56,513 bases of DNA from Gammaproteobacteria bacterium. Its GTDB lineage: Bacteria > Pseudomonadota > Gammaproteobacteria > Steroidobacterales > Steroidobacteraceae. Below, one piece after another: positions 35,813 through 44,254 of this stretch (positions within the stretch are counted from its first letter, which is position 1; each line of letters opens with the position of its first letter). The stretch lies in NCBI GenBank assembly GCA_003164785.1, contig PLUE01000029.1, forward strand, positions 1 to 56,513, written 5' to 3'. The notes below the pieces were generated by a model. The model had not been told where the DNA came from. It ran no database searches and saw only the letters and a program-made list of their open reading frames with translations. The position numbers and the translations under genes were made by a program.

Positions 35813-36099
35813 ACGCCGTGTCGCCGTTGGAGTACGAGTGCCGTAGGCTCGGGGCGCTGGGCAATCTCTCTAGATTGGGCCGAGGACCATTATGTGAACT
35901 AACGCACAGTAGGGAACGCCGTTTGCGCGCAGCGTCTTGGAACGCCCGGAACCATTCGGATTCTGTGATGTTGACATATTGTCATCCAATTGTAAGGAAG
36001 AATTCACAACCGGACGGATGGTGATATGCAAACTGCGCCGAGTCCAAAGACCATCGAGCAACCCCAGGCAATCGCGGTGGGCGTGAGCGCACGGGGCCC

Positions 36100-36711
36100 A
36101 TGCGCAGCCTGATCATTGTTCCCATCATCCATACGGAGCGCGATATGGGATCGCTGCTCGAACAGGTCAAGAATGCCTATGTGATGCGCTATGGCCAGGA
36201 GAAGTGGGTCGAGCACCTGCAGAGCATCGATCGGGTGTGGGTGGATATCCGGGCGAAGGTCGCCGCGCTGGAATTGCCGTATCCGATGGTGCGTGTGTAC
36301 CAGGATGGACTGCCGGTATGCAGCAAGGAAGCTGAGATCGTACGCCAGGTGGCGAATTCCGGGAGCCCCAATCACCAGTTGATCCTCGAGCTCATGGCCA
36401 AGGGAGCCCAACTGATGGGCACTGAAGATCCAAAGTTGCTGCTGCAAGAATATCATCTGGTCAAGCGCGGACTGGCGACTGCGGCGCAACCGCATGAGCC
36501 GCGATCGCAACTCGAAGCGGAGAGCGCGGGGCTGCTCACCGAGCGCGACCGCTATATCGCCACGCGCATCAACGAGACACTGCAGCCGGGTGAAACGGGC
36601 CTGTTATTCCTGGGAATGGCACATGCGGTCGAGGGATTTCTGGCCTCTGATGTGCGGGTACGCCGTGAGCTGCCGGCAGCGACCGACCCGCAACGCGCCG
36701 CCGTGCCGTGA
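36100..36711 (+). CDS. Unknown protein co-transcribed with the NtrC-type activator
   Basis: A 203-residue protein not assigned to a family here. It begins SLIIVPIIHTERDMGSLLEQVKNAYV, carries an aligned-looking core (LPYPMVRVYQDGLPVCSKEAEIVRQVANSGSPNHQLILELMAKGAQLMGTED) and ends with ETGLLFLGMAHAVEGFL. No membrane segment or signal is evident. Its stop overlaps the GTG start of the activator gene (GTGA), which ties it to gas vesicle regulation. Inference only: it could sense a signal for, or modulate, the activator. The 287-bp stretch upstream holds no supported gene. Confidence 0.7.
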   Translation: MRSLIIVPIIHTERDMGSLLEQVKNAYVMRYGQEKWVEHLQSIDRVWVDIRAKVAALELPYPMVRVYQDGLPVCSKEAEIVRQVANSGSPNHQLILELMAKGAQLMGTEDPKLLLQEYHLVKRGLATAAQPHEPRSQLEAESAGLLTERDRYIATRINETLQPGETGLLFLGMAHAVEGFLASDVRVRRELPAATDPQRAAVP

Positions 36712-38279
36712 GCGCACCAGCCGCCATGCGGAGCGCACCGGCGCGCCTGCGCGAGGACCCCGGAATCACCAGGTCGCCCAGGTTGCTCATCGTCGATGAT
36801 CTGGCGGACGCGCGCTGGGTGCTCGCCAACCTCGTTCGGCTCGCGGGCTATGTGCCGCTGATCGCCGCTTCGGCTGAGGAGGGTCTGGAGAAGTTCCGCC
36901 GAGAAGCCCCGGACATCGTGCTGCTCGACGTGCGTATGCCGGACATGGATGGCTTCGACATGCTGACCCGGGTCATGGCCCACGACCGCAGCGCGTCGGT
37001 GATCATGCTGACCGCCTACGGCAAGATCGATGATGCAGTGCGTGCGATCCACGTAGGCGCCTTCGACTACGTGACGCGGCCGTTCAATAACGAGGAGCTC
37101 CTGGCGACCGTGAAGCGAGCGCTGCAGGACAAGGCGCGTCGCGTGCAGCCGCGCGCGGTGATTGTCGACACGGCGCCGACCCATTCGCTCACCGATCTGA
37201 TGGGTGGCAGCGCCGCGGTGCTGCGCATGGTGGCCGAAACCAAACAGGTCGGGCCGACGAATTTTCCCGTTCTGCTGACCGGCGAGACCGGCACCGGCAA
37301 GGAACTCGTCGCTCGCGCCGTGCATGACGCCAGTCCGCGCGCCACCAAGCCGTTCGTGGTCGTCGATTGCGGAGCGATTGCCGCGTCACTGCTGGAGAGC
37401 GAACTGTTCGGCCACGAGAAGGGATCGTTTACCGGGGCGCGCAACGCCAAGCTGGGCGCCTTCGAGCTGGCGGCCGGCGGTACGATCTTTCTCGACGAGA
37501 TCGGCAATCTGCCGCTGTCGGCACAGACCACCCTGCTGCGCGTTCTCGAGACGCACAGTGTGCATCGCGTCGGCGGCGTCCATGATCAGGAGATCGACTT
37601 TCGCGTCATCGCGGCAACCAACGTCGATCTTTCCGCCGCCGGCAATCAGCAGAATTTCCGCGCGGACCTGTACCACCGCTTGGCGGGATTCACGGTCCGA
37701 CTGCCCACCCTGCGCGAACGCCGTCAGGACCTGCCGTGTTTGGTGACGCGCTTCCTGGCCGAGGCCAACCGCGAACTGCACCGCGAGGTCCGCGGATTGT
37801 CCGACGCGGCCTGGCAGAGAATTGAACGGTACGATTGGCCGGGCAACGTTCGCGAACTGCGTAACCGCATCCGGCGGGCGGTGCTGATGTGCGATGCCGC
37901 GCACGACACCATCAGCTTGGCCGGTTTGGGCGGGTTTGCCGACGATGTGCAGCGCGGCGTCGACGCGCCGCCACCCGGCGCGGAGGGCGCACAGCCCGGC
38001 GTGGACTGCGGGCCTCGCGCGGGCCCGGCATCGGTTCCCTTGCCGGCGGGGCTGCTGGCCAGCGGCCGGCCGCTGGCCGACATGATCGGCGACCTGACGG
38101 CCGACTTCGAGCGCGCCATCCTGGCTCAGGTGCTCGATCAGACCCATGGCAACAAGGCGCAGGCCGCGCGGCGACTGCGCATCGACTACAAGACGATGCA
38201 GACCAAGCTGCGCAAGTACGGCATGACAGGCGCCAGCAAATCCCACACGTATATCACGCAGGAGAATGGACATGGCTGA
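36708..38279 (+). CDS. NtrC-type sigma-54-dependent response regulator of gas vesicle genes
   Basis: A 523-residue activator with three domains: receiver (residues about 24-140; acidic pair Asp30/Asp31, phosphoacceptor Asp74 in LLDVRMP), AAA+ (about 160-390; Walker A GETGTGKE at 192-199, the sigma-54 contact loop as GSFTGA at 239-244, Walker B TIFLDEIG) and a C-terminal Fis-type helix-turn-helix (QVLDQTHGNKAQAARRLRIDYKTMQTKLRKYG). The conserved receiver Lys of KPF is Arg124 (TRPF). It is the counterpart of the NtrC-like regulators known in enterobacterial gas vesicle clusters. Expected targets are the two -24/-12 promoters before gvpA. Confidence 0.93.
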   Translation: MSAPAAMRSAPARLREDPGITRSPRLLIVDDLADARWVLANLVRLAGYVPLIAASAEEGLEKFRREAPDIVLLDVRMPDMDGFDMLTRVMAHDRSASVIMLTAYGKIDDAVRAIHVGAFDYVTRPFNNEELLATVKRALQDKARRVQPRAVIVDTAPTHSLTDLMGGSAAVLRMVAETKQVGPTNFPVLLTGETGTGKELVARAVHDASPRATKPFVVVDCGAIAASLLESELFGHEKGSFTGARNAKLGAFELAAGGTIFLDEIGNLPLSAQTTLLRVLETHSVHRVGGVHDQEIDFRVIAATNVDLSAAGNQQNFRADLYHRLAGFTVRLPTLRERRQDLPCLVTRFLAEANRELHREVRGLSDAAWQRIERYDWPGNVRELRNRIRRAVLMCDAAHDTISLAGLGGFADDVQRGVDAPPPGAEGAQPGVDCGPRAGPASVPLPAGLLASGRPLADMIGDLTADFERAILAQVLDQTHGNKAQAARRLRIDYKTMQTKLRKYGMTGASKSHTYITQENGHG

Positions 38280-38877
38280 CAAGAAACGATCGGAGGAGTT
38301 CACCCAGGGCAAGGAGCGTCTCGACGAGATCGGACGCCGCTTGGGCAGTGCCTTCGGGACGACCAAGGGCGCGGGTGTGGACACCGGCGGCCTTCTCGGC
38401 GGTCTCGGCAATTTGATCTCGCAACTCGGACGGCTGGCGGAACAAGCCGAGCAATCCGGCGGGTTCAGCGGCAACGGTGAGTCGGAAGGGGGTTCGAAGA
38501 AGCCGTTCAAGGCCGTGTACGGCTTTTCGGTCAAGTCCGGCATGGGCGCGGACAAGCCGACGGTGGAGCCCTTTGGCAACGTGCACCGCGACAGCGACGG
38601 CAAGGGGGTCGAGGTGCAGGAAATCCGGGAACCCATGGTCGATATTTTCGACGAGCCGGACCGCGTGCTCGTGGTCGTCGAGGTGCCCGGCATCCGCAGC
38701 GAAGATGTGAATCTCGAGATCCACGATGACGTCCTGGTGCTTGCCGCGGAGCGCGGCGAGAACCAATACCGCAAGGAATTGCTGCTGCCGGAGAGCTTCT
38801 CGCGCGAGCAGATGACCTTCTCGTGCCACAACGGCGTCCTCGAAATCCGGCTGCGCAAAGGGAAGCCGGGAGGCTGA
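38272..38877 (+). CDS. gvpH: GvpH, Hsp20-family gas vesicle protein
   Basis: A 201-residue protein with a glycine-rich N-terminal half (GAGVDTGGLLGGLGNLISQLGRL) and a C-terminal alpha-crystallin/Hsp20 domain: EPMVDIFDEPDRVLVVVEVPGIRSEDVNLEIHDDVLVLAAE and the terminal VLEIRLRKG. This arrangement is that of GvpH, thought to act as a chaperone in vesicle assembly. The second of two nearby ATGs (38272) is chosen because the first lies directly on the AGGAGA ribosome site. The gene overlaps the activator's 3' end and is followed after 2 bp by the AAA+ ATPase. Confidence 0.88.
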   Translation: MADKKRSEEFTQGKERLDEIGRRLGSAFGTTKGAGVDTGGLLGGLGNLISQLGRLAEQAEQSGGFSGNGESEGGSKKPFKAVYGFSVKSGMGADKPTVEPFGNVHRDSDGKGVEVQEIREPMVDIFDEPDRVLVVVEVPGIRSEDVNLEIHDDVLVLAAERGENQYRKELLLPESFSREQMTFSCHNGVLEIRLRKGKPGG

Positions 38878-38879
38878 TC

Positions 38880-41030
38880 ATGGAAACCAAGCCTGACGTA
38901 ACGTTGAGCCTCAAGGTGAGCGAGGGTCTTGGCAAGGACGTGGGTCGGGCGCTCGCGCGCATGGATCCCGCGGACATCAAGGCGTTGGGCGCCGAGATCG
39001 GCGATATGGTCGAAGTGGTCGGCAAACGGCGCACCGTGTGCAGGGCGATGCCGGCGTACAAGGATGCGCGCACTGGGGCGCGCATCCAACTCGACGGTCT
39101 GTCGCGTGGCAACGCCGGCGTGAGCCTCGACGATGCGGTCGTGGTCCGCAAGATCGCGGCGCCGATCGCGACGCGCATCGTCTTGTCGCCGACCGTGGCG
39201 CTGCCGTCGGACAAGGATCTGCAATACATCGGCACCCGCTTGGATGGTCTGCCCATCGTCGAGGGTGACCGGATCCGCGGCACGCTGTTCGGCAGCCGCT
39301 TTCTCGATTTCATCGTGCGGGAAACCACGCCCAAGGGGCCCGTCGTCATCGCGCCGCAGACGCTGCTGAAAATCGGTCCGGTGCGCGCCGAAGCCGAAGG
39401 CCAGGCGACCTCCAGACCCACCCTGTCGTACGAGGACATCGGCGGCCTGCGCCGCGAGGTGCAGCGGGTTCGCGAAATCGTCGAACTGCCGTTGCGTTTC
39501 CCGGAGGTGTTCGCGCGGCTCGGCATCGACGCACCGAAGGGTGTGCTGTTGTACGGCCCCCCAGGGTGTGGCAAGACGCTGATCGCGCGCGCCGTCGCGC
39601 ATGAGACCGACGTGCGATTCTTCTCGGTCAACGGTCCGGAGATCATCGGCAAGTTCTATGGTGAGAGCGAGAGCCAGCTGCGCGCCATCTTCGAGCAGGC
39701 GGCGAAACAGGCACCGAGCATCATCTTCATCGATGAGATCGACGCGATCGCGCCGAAGCGCGAGGATCTGGGCGGCGAGAAACAGGTGGAACGCCGCGTC
39801 GTCGCGCAGTTGTTGAGCCTGATGGACGGTCTGAAGGCGCGCGAGAACGTCATCGTCATCGCCGCCACCAATCTGCCGAATGCGATCGATCCGGCGCTGC
39901 GCCGCCCGGGACGCTTCGATCGCGAAATCGTCATCCCGATCCCGGACCGCAACGGACGGCGCGAGATTCTGGAGATTCACAGCCGCGGCATGCCGTTGGC
40001 GGGCGACGTTGATCTGGAGCGGCTGGCCGCCATCACGCATGGCTTCGTGGGCGCGGATCTCGAGGCGCTGTGCCGCGAGGCCGCCATGATCTGCGTGCGG
40101 CGCATCCTGCCCGAGATCGACTTCCAAAAGGCGTCGCTCCCGTACGAGTCGCTGATGAAGCTCGAGTTGTGCAACCACGATTTCGAGGTTGCCCTGCGTG
40201 ACGTCGAGCCGTCGGCGCTGCGCGAGGTGTTCGTCGAGGTGCCCACCACCACCTGGGATGACGTCGGCGGTCTGGAGCGGGCGAAGGCCATGCTGCGCGA
40301 GGCGCTCGAGTGGCCGATGCTGTACGGCCCGCTGTTCGTCGAGGCCGGGGTCAAGCCGATCAAGGGAATTCTGCTCTCCGGGCCGCCGGGCTGCGGCAAG
40401 ACTCTGCTCGCGCAGGCGGCCGCCAGCTCCATCCAGGTGAACTTCATATCCGTCAAGGGCCCGTCGCTGCTGTCGAAATACGTCGGGGAGTCCGAGCGTG
40501 CGGTGCGCGAGGTGTTCCGCAAGGCCAAACAGGCGGCGCCCTGTCTGGTGTTCTTCGATGAAGTGGATGCCTTGGTGCCGCGACGCGGCAATGGCGCCGC
40601 CGATTCGAATGTCAGCGAGCGCGTCGTCGGCCAATTCCTGGCCGAAATGGATGGCATCGAGAAGCTCACCGGCGTGCTGGTGCTGGCGGCGACCAACCGG
40701 CCGGACATCATCGATCCGGCCTTGTTGCGGCCGGGCCGGTTTGACGTACGGGTCGATATTCCACCGCCGGACGAGCGCGAGCGCCTCGCGATTCTTCGCA
40801 TTCAGACCCGCGGCAAGCCGCTGGCCGCCGATGTCCGACTCGAGTCGATAGCCGCCACGACCACCGGCCGCAGCGGCGCCGAGCTTGGCGGAATCTGCCA
40901 GCAGGCGGCGCTCAACGCGATCCGCGAGCTGGTCGCGGAACTGCGCACCGCCGAACTCGGCGGCGCCAGCCGTCCCTTGAGCATCAACGCGCGGCACTTC
41001 AGCGAGGCCATCGCCGGGCTATCGGTATGA
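38880..41030 (+). CDS. CDC48/VAT-like double AAA+ ATPase of the gas vesicle cluster
   Basis: A 716-residue protein built like CDC48/p97: an N-terminal double-psi-barrel region (VTLSLKVSEGLGKDVGRALARM...DMVEVVGKR), and two AAA+ modules with Walker A GPPGCGKT at residues 226-233 and 501-508, Walker B IIFIDEID and LVFFDEVD, and paired arginine-finger regions (RRPGRFDRE; RPGRFDVR). CDC48 is mainly archaeal and eukaryotic; bacterial copies are sporadic and are known in gas vesicle gene sets. The likely role is remodelling or unfolding vesicle proteins, perhaps together with GvpH. Its stop overlaps gvpF/L by ATGA. Confidence 0.92.
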   Translation: METKPDVTLSLKVSEGLGKDVGRALARMDPADIKALGAEIGDMVEVVGKRRTVCRAMPAYKDARTGARIQLDGLSRGNAGVSLDDAVVVRKIAAPIATRIVLSPTVALPSDKDLQYIGTRLDGLPIVEGDRIRGTLFGSRFLDFIVRETTPKGPVVIAPQTLLKIGPVRAEAEGQATSRPTLSYEDIGGLRREVQRVREIVELPLRFPEVFARLGIDAPKGVLLYGPPGCGKTLIARAVAHETDVRFFSVNGPEIIGKFYGESESQLRAIFEQAAKQAPSIIFIDEIDAIAPKREDLGGEKQVERRVVAQLLSLMDGLKARENVIVIAATNLPNAIDPALRRPGRFDREIVIPIPDRNGRREILEIHSRGMPLAGDVDLERLAAITHGFVGADLEALCREAAMICVRRILPEIDFQKASLPYESLMKLELCNHDFEVALRDVEPSALREVFVEVPTTTWDDVGGLERAKAMLREALEWPMLYGPLFVEAGVKPIKGILLSGPPGCGKTLLAQAAASSIQVNFISVKGPSLLSKYVGESERAVREVFRKAKQAAPCLVFFDEVDALVPRRGNGAADSNVSERVVGQFLAEMDGIEKLTGVLVLAATNRPDIIDPALLRPGRFDVRVDIPPPDERERLAILRIQTRGKPLAADVRLESIAATTTGRSGAELGGICQQAALNAIRELVAELRTAELGGASRPLSINARHFSEAIAGLSV

Positions 41031-41863
41031 ACGCCACGGCCACGCGGGCGGCAACCCCGGGGGTGTACCTGTACTGCCTCGCGCGCTCGCCGGGCATCCC
41101 GGCGTTCGGCCGGGCGGGCGGCGACGTGCCGCCGGGCGTCGATGAGCGGTTTCCGGTCACGGTGCTGGAGGATACCGGCGTCGCGGCGGTGATCGGCGAC
41201 ATCGACGTGACGGAATTCACCGACGAGAACCTGCAGGCACTTGCTTGGTTGGCGCCCCGCGCCATGCGTCACGAGGCGGTGATCGAGCGGGTGATGGCGG
41301 CCGCGGCGGTGCTGCCGGTGAAGTTTGGCACCATCTTCAGCAGTCGCGACGCGCTGACGGTGTTTCTGGTTCGTCACCGGCAGCGAATCGATTCGGTGCT
41401 CGACGACCTGACCGACCGGGCGGAGTGGAGCGTCAAGGGATACGTCGATGAGGCGCAAGCCCGCGAGTTGGTGGTCAGTCAGGACGCGCAGATCCTGGCG
41501 CGGCTCGCCGCGCTCTCGCCGGCGCCGGGTTTGCGGTACTTGCAACAGAGGCAATTGGAGCCGCACATCGAGCGCGCGCTCGCCGGCTGGCTGCGGCAGG
41601 GGAACGATGCCATGTACCAGAGCCTGGTGGAGCGCGCCGTCGGTTCTGCCGCATTGCGCTGCCATCCCAACAGCATGACCGGCCGCCCCGATCGGATGGT
41701 TTTCAATTGCAGCTTTCTGCTCGATCCCGCAGCCCTCGATGGCTTTCGCGCCGCATTCGATGCTCAGGTCAGCCGCTGCGCCGGCAGCGGGCTTGCCTAC
41801 GAATTGAAGGGGCCGTGGCCGCCGTATAATTTCTGTCCGGCACTGGCTGACGGCTCACCATGA
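41027..41863 (+). CDS. gvpL: GvpF/GvpL family gas vesicle protein (copy 1)
   Basis: A 278-residue GvpF/L protein: GVYLYCLARSPG at the N terminus, MRHEAVIERVMAAAAVLPVKFGTIFSS, and the C-terminal ELKGPWPPYNF, all family signatures. GvpF/L proteins are minor assembly factors that bind GvpA before it enters the shell. It is coupled on both sides by 4-bp ATGA overlaps, to the AAA+ ATPase and to the histidine kinase, so an assembly factor is embedded among regulators. A second GvpF lies at 46452. Confidence 0.93.
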   Translation: MNATATRAATPGVYLYCLARSPGIPAFGRAGGDVPPGVDERFPVTVLEDTGVAAVIGDIDVTEFTDENLQALAWLAPRAMRHEAVIERVMAAAAVLPVKFGTIFSSRDALTVFLVRHRQRIDSVLDDLTDRAEWSVKGYVDEAQARELVVSQDAQILARLAALSPAPGLRYLQQRQLEPHIERALAGWLRQGNDAMYQSLVERAVGSAALRCHPNSMTGRPDRMVFNCSFLLDPAALDGFRAAFDAQVSRCAGSGLAYELKGPWPPYNFCPALADGSP

Positions 41864-43374
41864 CGGCGGCGCCCCGCTCTGCCGCGCCCACGAGTCTCAC
41901 CACCGAGGCGGCCATGGGCTCGGAGGACTGGTACGCACATCTTTACCACTTGCTGCTGGGCAGCCTGCCATTCTCCTCCCTGCTGATCGACCGCGGGCTG
42001 CGGGTGGTGTCGGCCAGCCGCAACTTCTATGAAAAGGCGCGGCGTATCGAAGGCGACACCATCGGTGCGCCGTTGCGCGATGTCTTCCCCGGCGCCATCC
42101 TCGAATTCACCGACCTGGAGGCCAAGGTGCGCGGCGTCTTCGACACCGGCCAGCCGCTGCAGGGTGCGCAGATGACGTACCGTGCCCCCGGCATCCCGAC
42201 GCATATCTACTACTACAAGGTCGTGCCGGTGAAGTCAGGCGGTGCGGTCCTGCACGCGATGCTGCTGATGGACGACATCACCGAGAAGGTTCAGCTGAGC
42301 GAAAAAGTGCGCATGGCAGAGCGTCATCTGGCGAGTGTCGTGGAGAGCGCCAATGACCTGGTCGTGTCGACCGATGCCGTCGGGCGGGTGGTCAGCTGGA
42401 ATGCGGCGGCGGAAAGCATTTCGGGATATCGCTTTGCCGAGGTGCGTGGCTGGCTGTTGCCCGACCTGTGCGAGCCGGCGCAACGCACGGACATGGCGCA
42501 CATTATTCATCGGCTCGCCGCGGGCGAGGTGGTCAAGTCGCAGGAATTCAACCTCGTCGGCCGCTCCGGCAATCCCGTGCCGGTGGATTGGTCGTGCTCG
42601 CCGATCCGCGACGATGCCGGCAAGGTCACCGGTGTCGTGGCCGTGGGACGGGACCTTTCCGAGCGTCGCGCCTTCGAAAAGCATATCTACGAGAGCGAAA
42701 AGCTGTCGGCGCTTGGCGTCATGGCGGGCGGGATCGCGCACGAAGTGCGCAATCCGCTGTCGGTGAGCTTTTCCGCGGCGCAGTTTCTGCTCGATGATAC
42801 GCACGAGCGGGCGTTTCAGCGCGAGTGTGTGGAAAAAATCATTGGCGGCATCGAACAGGCCTCGACCATCATCGAGAATCTACTGCGCTTCGCGCGGCCC
42901 TCGCCCACCGACGTCCACGAACCGATCAATCTTGTTTCCCTGGTGCGCGAGACCGCCAACATGGTCGCGCCCCAGGCAAAGCTGCAGAAGATCCGCATCG
43001 TCGAGGACTATCCCGAGAGCGTCGTACCGACGTCGGGCAACCCGCATCTGTTGCAGCAGGTGATCATGAATTTGATTCTGAACGCCATCCAGGCCATGCC
43101 GGACGGCGGCGAGGTCACTGCCAGCGTGAAGCCCGACGCGGATTGCGCCGTGGCGATTCTCAAGGACACCGGCCGTGGGATACCGCCGTCGCACCTCGGC
43201 AAGATTTTCGATCCGTTCTTCACCACGCAACCGGTGGGCAAGGGCACCGGACTCGGTCTGTCGATCTGTCACACCATCGTCCTGCAGCATGGCGGCTCCA
43301 TCGGCGTCGACAGTGTGGAGGGCGTCGGCAGCACGTTTGCCGTCCGGCTGCCGTTGCATGCCGTTGAAACATGA
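41860..43374 (+). CDS. PAS-domain sensor histidine kinase (NtrB-like) of the gas vesicle cluster
   Basis: A 504-residue soluble kinase with two PAS regions (about residues 30-140 and 155-275; ESANDLVVSTDAVGRVVSWNAAAESISGY) followed by HisKA and HATPase domains. The H-box AGGIAHEVRNPLSV has the phosphorylated His294. NLILNAIQAMPDGG (N-box), DTGRGIPPSHLGKIFDPFFTT and GKGTGLGLS (G-boxes) are intact. No membrane segment is seen, so it senses a cytosolic signal, perhaps redox or oxygen through PAS. It overlaps gvpF/L by 4 bp and the receiver gene by 17 bp. Expected partner: the NtrC-type activator and/or the adjacent receiver. Confidence 0.92.
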   Translation: MTAAPRSAAPTSLTTEAAMGSEDWYAHLYHLLLGSLPFSSLLIDRGLRVVSASRNFYEKARRIEGDTIGAPLRDVFPGAILEFTDLEAKVRGVFDTGQPLQGAQMTYRAPGIPTHIYYYKVVPVKSGGAVLHAMLLMDDITEKVQLSEKVRMAERHLASVVESANDLVVSTDAVGRVVSWNAAAESISGYRFAEVRGWLLPDLCEPAQRTDMAHIIHRLAAGEVVKSQEFNLVGRSGNPVPVDWSCSPIRDDAGKVTGVVAVGRDLSERRAFEKHIYESEKLSALGVMAGGIAHEVRNPLSVSFSAAQFLLDDTHERAFQRECVEKIIGGIEQASTIIENLLRFARPSPTDVHEPINLVSLVRETANMVAPQAKLQKIRIVEDYPESVVPTSGNPHLLQQVIMNLILNAIQAMPDGGEVTASVKPDADCAVAILKDTGRGIPPSHLGKIFDPFFTTQPVGKGTGLGLSICHTIVLQHGGSIGVDSVEGVGSTFAVRLPLHAVET

Positions 43375-43792
43375 CAGCCGCCTGGTACTCGTTGTGGATG
43401 ACGAACCGGGCGTGTGCTGGTCGCTATCAATGTTGCTGGGCGCGCACGGCTTCGACGTCGTGACCATGCTGAATGGTGAGGCCGCGCTGGGCTGGCTGCG
43501 GGTCCATGGCGCTAAATGCGGGCTGGTGCTCATCGACGCGAAGCTTCCCGATATTGAAGGCTTCGATCTGGCGGCGCGCATCCGCGGCGAGACCCGATGC
43601 ACCGCGCCGCTGATCATGGTGTCTGGCTATTTCTATGACGATGACCGCCTGGTGCAGGATGCGCTGCACAGCGGCTTGATCGCAGCGTTTCTCACCAAGC
43701 CGTTCAAGCACGTCGAGATGCTCAAGACCGTGAATGCACTGTTGTCGCGGGGAGGCGGCGCCACACCTAGGGAGCCGGCTCCCGGGCGCTGA
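43358..43792 (+). CDS. Single-domain response regulator (receiver)
   Basis: A 144-residue receiver with no output domain: LVLVVDDEPGVCWSLSMLLGAHGFDVV, the phosphoacceptor Asp in VLIDAKLPDIEGFD, VSGYFYDDD, and the conserved Lys in LTKPFKHVEM. It overlaps the histidine kinase 3' end by 17 bp, so the kinase, this receiver and the upstream NtrC-type protein may form a relay. The last codons contain the palindrome GGGAGCCGGCTCCC, which also lies about 120 bp upstream of the gvpA promoter; a degraded copy of this 3' end is found at 33804-33885. Confidence 0.88.
   Translation: MPLKHDSRLVLVVDDEPGVCWSLSMLLGAHGFDVVTMLNGEAALGWLRVHGAKCGLVLIDAKLPDIEGFDLAARIRGETRCTAPLIMVSGYFYDDDRLVQDALHSGLIAAFLTKPFKHVEMLKTVNALLSRGGGATPREPAPGR
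43770..43783. promoter_or_regulatory. GC palindrome upstream of gvpA (candidate activator site)
   Basis: GGGAGCCGGCTCCC, a perfect 14-bp palindrome, lies in the last codons of the receiver gene, about 110 bp before the -24 element. It is conserved in the second copy, where the surrounding receiver gene is degraded, which argues for retention as a binding site. The obvious candidate protein is the Fis-type helix-turn-helix of the NtrC-like activator. Confidence 0.5.
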
Positions 43793-43892
43793 GGCGCGGG
43801 CCAGGTCCCATAGCCGCGGCCTGCATTCGCCGCAGCAAGCTCGAAAACTAAATGCGCCGACATTACAGACACTTGGCGCAGAACGTGGATGA

Positions 43893-43908
43893 TGGCACGG
43901 CACATGCT
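43893..43908 (+). promoter_or_regulatory. Sigma-54 (-24/-12) promoter of gvpA
   Basis: TGGCACGGCACATGCT matches the -24/-12 consensus, with GG and GC separated by 10 bases; the only consensus fault is A for T before the last GC. It is 86 bp upstream of the gvpA start and is conserved exactly in the inverted copy. The presence of an NtrC-type activator in the same cluster supports it. Confidence 0.82.
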
Positions 43909-43993
43909 CTGTTCATTAGTGGCACGAAGGCTCGGTCCCGTACTTCGTAGGCTCAGGTTCAATCCACGGGGCAGATCTGTTTGGAGAAGCATC

Positions 43994-44212
43994 ATGGCGA
44001 AAGTACAGAAATCGACGGACTCGTCCAGTTTGGCGGAAGTCGTGGATCGCATCCTCGACAAAGGCATCGTGATCGATGCGTGGGTGAAGGTGTCGCTGGT
44101 CGGCATCGAACTGCTGTCGATCGAAGCGCGAGTTGTGATCGCATCGGTCGAGACCTATCTGAAGTACGCCGAGGCGATTGGCCTCACCGCGAGCGCAGCA
44201 GCTCCGGCCTGA
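43994..44212 (+). CDS. gvpA: Gas vesicle structural protein GvpA, first copy
   Basis: This is the main shell protein, 72 residues. The core [39 protein letters not shown] and [13 protein letters not shown] is the universal GvpA fold: helix, two antiparallel strands, helix. The ATG at 43994 has TTTGGAGAAGC upstream; a longer frame exists but has no similarity. It is the first gene of the structural operon (A, C-like, N, V-like, F, G, W-like, A2-like, K, J-like), the order described for enterobacterial gas vesicles, and is driven by the -24/-12 promoter at 43893. Confidence 0.97.
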   Translation: MAKVQKSTDSSSLAEVVDRILDKGIVIDAWVKVSLVGIELLSIEARVVIASVETYLKYAEAIGLTASAAAPA

Positions 44213-44236
44213 AGGATCCACGCCCGCGTTCTGACC

Positions 44237-44254
44237 CCGGGGGAGTTGCCCCGG
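44237..44254 (+). other. GC stem-loop between gvpA and the gvpC-like gene
   Basis: CCGGGG (44237-44242) and CCCCGG (44249-44254) can pair around a six-base loop, 25 bp after gvpA. There is no T-run, so it is not a full terminator. It could protect the gvpA transcript end or attenuate read-through, giving excess GvpA over downstream proteins. The second copy keeps a weaker version. Confidence 0.3.

Noticed and set aside
35967..35995. TTGACA near 35968 as a promoter for the 203-residue gene
   Set aside because: A good -35 is present, but at 17 bp spacing the sequence is AAGGAA, not a credible -10.
37386..40997. A minus-strand open frame of about 1200 codons
   Set aside because: It lies antisense to the activator, GvpH and CDC48-like genes, whose products are clearly recognised; its translation is low-complexity Arg/Ala/His-rich sequence typical of the reverse of high-GC genes.
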